Source of the DNA: Methanoculleus sp.
Lineage (GTDB): Archaea; Halobacteriota; Methanomicrobia; Methanomicrobiales; Methanoculleaceae
Assembly (NCBI GenBank): GCA_028698765.1
Contig: JAQVVW010000118.1
Location: forward strand, 1 to 5,607
Direction: 5' to 3'
Length of the DNA stretch: 5,607 bases
Part shown: positions 4,176 through 5,607 of the stretch, piece by piece
Layout: every line of letters begins with the position of its first letter
Numbering within the stretch: the stretch's first letter is position 1
Translations under genes and position numbers: made by a program
Notes under the pieces: generated by a model
What the model was told of the DNA's origin: nothing
Database searches by the model: none
What the model saw: the letters and a program-made list of their open reading frames with translations, nothing else

Positions 4176-5607
4176 GGAGCTCCGCCGGGCCGTGGCGCTC
4201 CTCGCCCCACCTGAAGGTGTGGTCGAGGTCCGGGCGCTCGCCGACGGTGTCACCCACTCAGGCTACTTCGACGATCACGCCCTGCTCGCGGAGCAGGTCG
4301 AGGCCCTCGACGCCGATCCCTCGGTCGCCGGGAGCTATGTCACCTTAAATGATGTCAACCCAGCCCTCCTCGCCCGGCGGGCAAACCGGATCAAGATGCG
4401 GCTCTCCCGGAAGGACGCCACCACGGCGGATGCCGACATCCTCCGCCGGCGCTGGTTCCCTGTCGACATCGACCCGGTCCGGCCGAGCGGGGTCTCCTCG
4501 ACGGATGCGGAGCACGACGCGGCGCTCGCTGCCGCCGAGCGGATCGCGGCGTACCTCGCCGAGCAGGGGTTCCCTGCGCCCGTTCGGGCAGACTCCGGGA
4601 ACGGGGCACACCTGCTGTACAGGATCGACCTTCCGAACAATGCAGAGGCGACCGCGCTCGTGAAAGGAGCACTCGCCACCCTCGACGCCCTCTTCTCGAA
4701 CGAGGCCGTCACCGTCGATACCGCGAACCACAACGCCGCCCGGATCTGGAAACTCTACGGGACCACATCGAGGAAGGGCGACTCCACCCCGGAGCGGCCG
4801 CACCGGCGGGCAAGGGTCCTCGCGGCTCCTGCGGAGATAGGTGTCGTTCCTGTGGAACGGCTCCGGCACCTCGCCGGGCTCCTCCCCCGGGAAGACCCTC
4901 TCCAGCCGAAGAAGAAGGCCGCCGGCATCGACCTCGCCGCCTGGCTCGCGGAGCACGGCATCGCGGTCCGGAGCAGACGGTCCTGGCAGGGCGGCACCCT
5001 CTTCACCCTCGCCGAGTGTCCGTTCTCGTCGGCCCACAGGGACGGGGCGTTTGCCATCCAGTTTGCGAACGGCGCTGTCTTCGCCGGCTGCCACCACGCG
5101 AGCTGCGGCGGAGGAGTGCAACGCTGGCCGGAACTCCGGGGGATGTATGAGAAGAAGGGGCGCAAGCCGGAGGTGAAGAAGCAGGAGAAGCAGCCACCCT
5201 CCTCTCCTCCCGCCGACGAGTACCGGGAGCGTGCCCTTGCGATCCTCCGCGAAGGCGACCCGCTCGCCTTCCTCCTCGACACCTTCAACAAAGCCCACGT
5301 CGGCGACCGGACGGTCGCGGAGTGCCTCGCGATGTCGCTTGCCTCGCAGTCGGTCGAGAACACGAACGGCCTCCACGTCGCCGTCTCCGGCAACTCCGGG
5401 AAGGGCAAAACGCACGCCTGCACGACGATGCAGAACCTCATCCCCGATGCCTACAAACTCAAGGGCACTGTCTCGGACAAGGCGCTCTACTACGACGACG
5501 ACCTCCGGCCCGGTACCGTCCTCCTCTTTGACGACGTCTCACTCTCCGACGACCTCCAGGAGGTCCTCAAGTCCGCGACGACAAACTTCCGGGAGCCGAT
5601 CGAGCAC
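4168..5607 (+). CDS. Primase-polymerase (AEP) fused to a P-loop ATPase/helicase, cut by the window edge
   Basis: The first 480 codons are present and no stop is reached, so the C-terminus is missing. Residues about 60-200 carry the three archaeo-eukaryotic primase motifs: WFPVDIDPVR with D100 and D102 (metal binding), DSGNGAH with S143 and H148, and VTVD with D184, followed by RIWKLYGT. Residues 284-313 form a Cys/His cluster (C284, H290, C308, H309 or H310, C313) that may bind zinc. A Lys/Glu/Pro-rich linker (about 329-350) leads to an ATPase: Walker A GNSGKGKT (408-415) and Walker B TVLLFDDVSL with D455-D456. This order, primase then helicase, is that of replicases of archaeal and bacterial plasmids and viruses, which make primers and unwind DNA at the element's origin. 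The start overlaps the previous gene by 8 bases. The exact helicase family (superfamily 3, DnaB-like or other) cannot be settled without the missing part. Confidence 0.88.
   Translation, partial: MSEELRRAVALLAPPEGVVEVRALADGVTHSGYFDDHALLAEQVEALDADPSVAGSYVTLNDVNPALLARRANRIKMRLSRKDATTADADILRRRWFPVDIDPVRPSGVSSTDAEHDAALAAAERIAAYLAEQGFPAPVRADSGNGAHLLYRIDLPNNAEATALVKGALATLDALFSNEAVTVDTANHNAARIWKLYGTTSRKGDSTPERPHRRARVLAAPAEIGVVPVERLRHLAGLLPREDPLQPKKKAAGIDLAAWLAEHGIAVRSRRSWQGGTLFTLAECPFSSAHRDGAFAIQFANGAVFAGCHHASCGGGVQRWPELRGMYEKKGRKPEVKKQEKQPPSSPPADEYRERALAILREGDPLAFLLDTFNKAHVGDRTVAECLAMSLASQSVENTNGLHVAVSGNSGKGKTHACTTMQNLIPDAYKLKGTVSDKALYYDDDLRPGTVLLFDDVSLSDDLQEVLKSATTNFREPIEH

Noticed and set aside
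4345..5415. 356-aa minus-strand frame
   Set aside because: Lies wholly opposite the primase-helicase, whose plus-strand motifs are unmistakable; composition is that of a shadow.
1..5607. CRISPR array, insertion sequence ends, rRNA or tRNA genes
   Set aside because: No regularly spaced repeats, transposase frame or RNA-gene structure seen on either strand.

Overview
The window looks like a piece of an archaeal genome, most likely a high-GC methanogen of the Methanomicrobiales (Methanoculleus-like). This is inferred from an Orc1/Cdc6 initiator resembling the methanogen paralogues, TATA-box promoters instead of -35/-10 boxes, GGTG/GGAG-type ribosome sites, and strong C/G third-position bias (CTC, GTC, CGG, GAG). 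No database search could be run, so the taxon is a judgement. The gene set (replication initiator, primase-helicase, phage-like membrane protein, restriction-type nuclease, several unknown proteins) points to an integrated virus, plasmid or other mobile element rather than a core chromosomal locus.

Left part (1-1360, minus strand). A 280-aa protein (1037 to 195) with a candidate PD-(D/E)XK nuclease core sits in DNA clearly poorer in G+C than the rest, with an abrupt change of composition near its start at about 1035-1060. Upstream on the same strand is an 81-aa coiled-coil plus C-terminal membrane-segment protein (1336 to 1091), similar in layout to XhlA-type phage proteins. The leftmost 194 bases hold a possible start of a further minus-strand gene.

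Middle (1337-2102). A divergent promoter region with a symmetric TATA-like octamer and a short hairpin separates the membrane protein from a plus-strand 169-aa protein of unknown function (1518-2027). A hairpin follows its stop codon, then comes a TATA box placed so that the next gene would be read from a leaderless mRNA.

Right part (2103-5607, plus strand). This is the replication module: an Orc1/Cdc6-type AAA+ initiator (2103-3233); a 220-base gap with a tandem 21-base repeat, a T-tract, a TATA box and an inverted repeat over the predicted transcription start; then a tightly packed operon of two small unknown genes (3454-3786, 3783-4175) and a large primase-helicase (4168 to beyond 5607). 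These overlap by 4 and 8 bases, suggesting translational coupling. The large protein carries archaeo-eukaryotic primase motifs, a Cys/His cluster and a Walker-type ATPase, and is cut by the window edge after 480 codons. Inferred working model: Orc1/Cdc6 marks an element origin and the PrimPol-helicase unwinds and primes it, with the two small proteins as unknown accessories.
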